From: Pseudomonadota bacterium
Lineage (GTDB): Bacteria > Myxococcota > Bradymonadia > UBA4248
Direction of reading: 5' to 3'
Length of the DNA: 6,243 nucleotides
Assembly: GCA_017629415.1 (NCBI GenBank)
Contig: JAGBXG010000256.1
Coordinates: 1 to 6,243 of the forward strand
Part shown: positions 5,988 through 6,243 of the stretch, piece after piece
Numbering within the stretch: position 1 is the first letter of the stretch
Layout of the letters: each line of letters begins with the position of its first letter
The notes under the pieces: model-generated
What the model was told of the DNA's origin: nothing
The model's input: only the letters and a program-made list of their open reading frames with translations
The model's database searches: none
Program-made: the position numbers and the translations under genes

Positions 5988-6243
5988 GACGCAGGTGTAT
6001 CGGCGGTACATCGATAGCCAAAGCCAAATTTTAGGCATGATCTGGTCTGCGAAAGCGTTCGCCAGTTCTGTGGCTTGAAGGAGCGCATGGATAGATAAAG
6101 TTTTATCCATATTGGATAAAACAAGTTTTCCTCTCCAATGCCTTTAATCTTGTAAACAGGCTGATTTTTATAAGATTTGTCGAAAATATATGATGTTAAG
6201 CGTCTGCAATTCATTTGTTCAATTTGTTTTATGTTGTGTAAAG
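5988..6243. other. Downstream non-coding region
   Basis: No supported gene was found here. On the minus strand an 89-codon frame (6110 to 5841) crosses both strong hairpins, has no ribosome-binding site and has no recognisable domain. An AAGGAG at 6078-6083 precedes an ATG at 6087 that stops after three codons. The stretch from about 6123 to 6243 is AT-rich and could lead into a gene beyond the window, but no clear promoter was identified. Confidence 0.55.
6087..6122. repeat. Two overlapping, mutually exclusive hairpins
   Basis: GTTTTATCCA at 6100-6109 pairs exactly with 6113-6122 around a TAT loop (10 bp). The same TATCCA segment can instead pair with ATGGATA at 6087-6093 (7 bp with 6104-6110). 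The longer hairpin is followed by AAGTTTTCC, a poor T-tract, so a weak terminator is possible. The alternative pairings resemble an attenuator in outline, but no leader gene or regulator is visible. Confidence 0.5.

Noticed and set aside
5841..6110. 89-codon minus-strand frame downstream of the gene
   Set aside because: It is in intergenic DNA but runs through both strong hairpins, starts inside another hairpin without a Shine-Dalgarno sequence, and shows no domain.

Overview
The window holds one very large gene set between two gene-poor, AT-richer flanks. The gene runs rightward from about 758 to 5830. It encodes a soluble protein of about 1,690 residues made almost entirely of tetratricopeptide (TPR)-type helical repeats, with a compact C-terminal region of about 260 residues that is not TPR-like. 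No RNA gene, CRISPR array, transposase or second convincing protein gene was found on either strand. The other open frames are shadows of the large gene or run across intergenic hairpins without a ribosome-binding site.

The organism is bacterial: the preferred start has a strong Shine-Dalgarno sequence (GGAGG, 7-nt spacer). Giant TPR proteins of this layout (degenerate TPRs, paired TPRs anchored by a Trp, then a conserved C-terminal region ending in an RAGLL..G.L-like block) recall proteins of Myxococcota/Bradymonadota-type 'deltaproteobacteria'. This assignment is from memory and tentative. The moderate G+C of the coding region (about 42-67% in blocks counted by hand) would be low for the best-known members of those groups.

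Layout. 1-499: AT-rich, no gene seen. 500-568: a perfect 15-bp palindrome followed by a GC-rich segment that can fold in two ways. 579-617: two copies of a 19-nt sequence with a 20-nt period. 673-700: a weak promoter-like pair. 746-750: ribosome-binding site. 758-5830: the TPR protein. 5817-5852: an 11-bp inverted repeat straddling the stop codon. 5922-5987: two adjacent strong hairpins of the same design, each with one unpaired G at the same place. 6087-6122: two overlapping, mutually exclusive hairpins. The rest, to 6243, is non-coding as far as can be seen.

The gene appears monocistronic, so its partners cannot be read from context. A TPR superhelix of this size most likely acts as a cytoplasmic protein-binding scaffold, but its ligand is unknown. 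The points most worth following are the exact 72-residue double-TPR period, the uncharacterised C-terminal domain, and the hairpins on both sides of the gene, which share sequence words and may belong to a dispersed repeat family.
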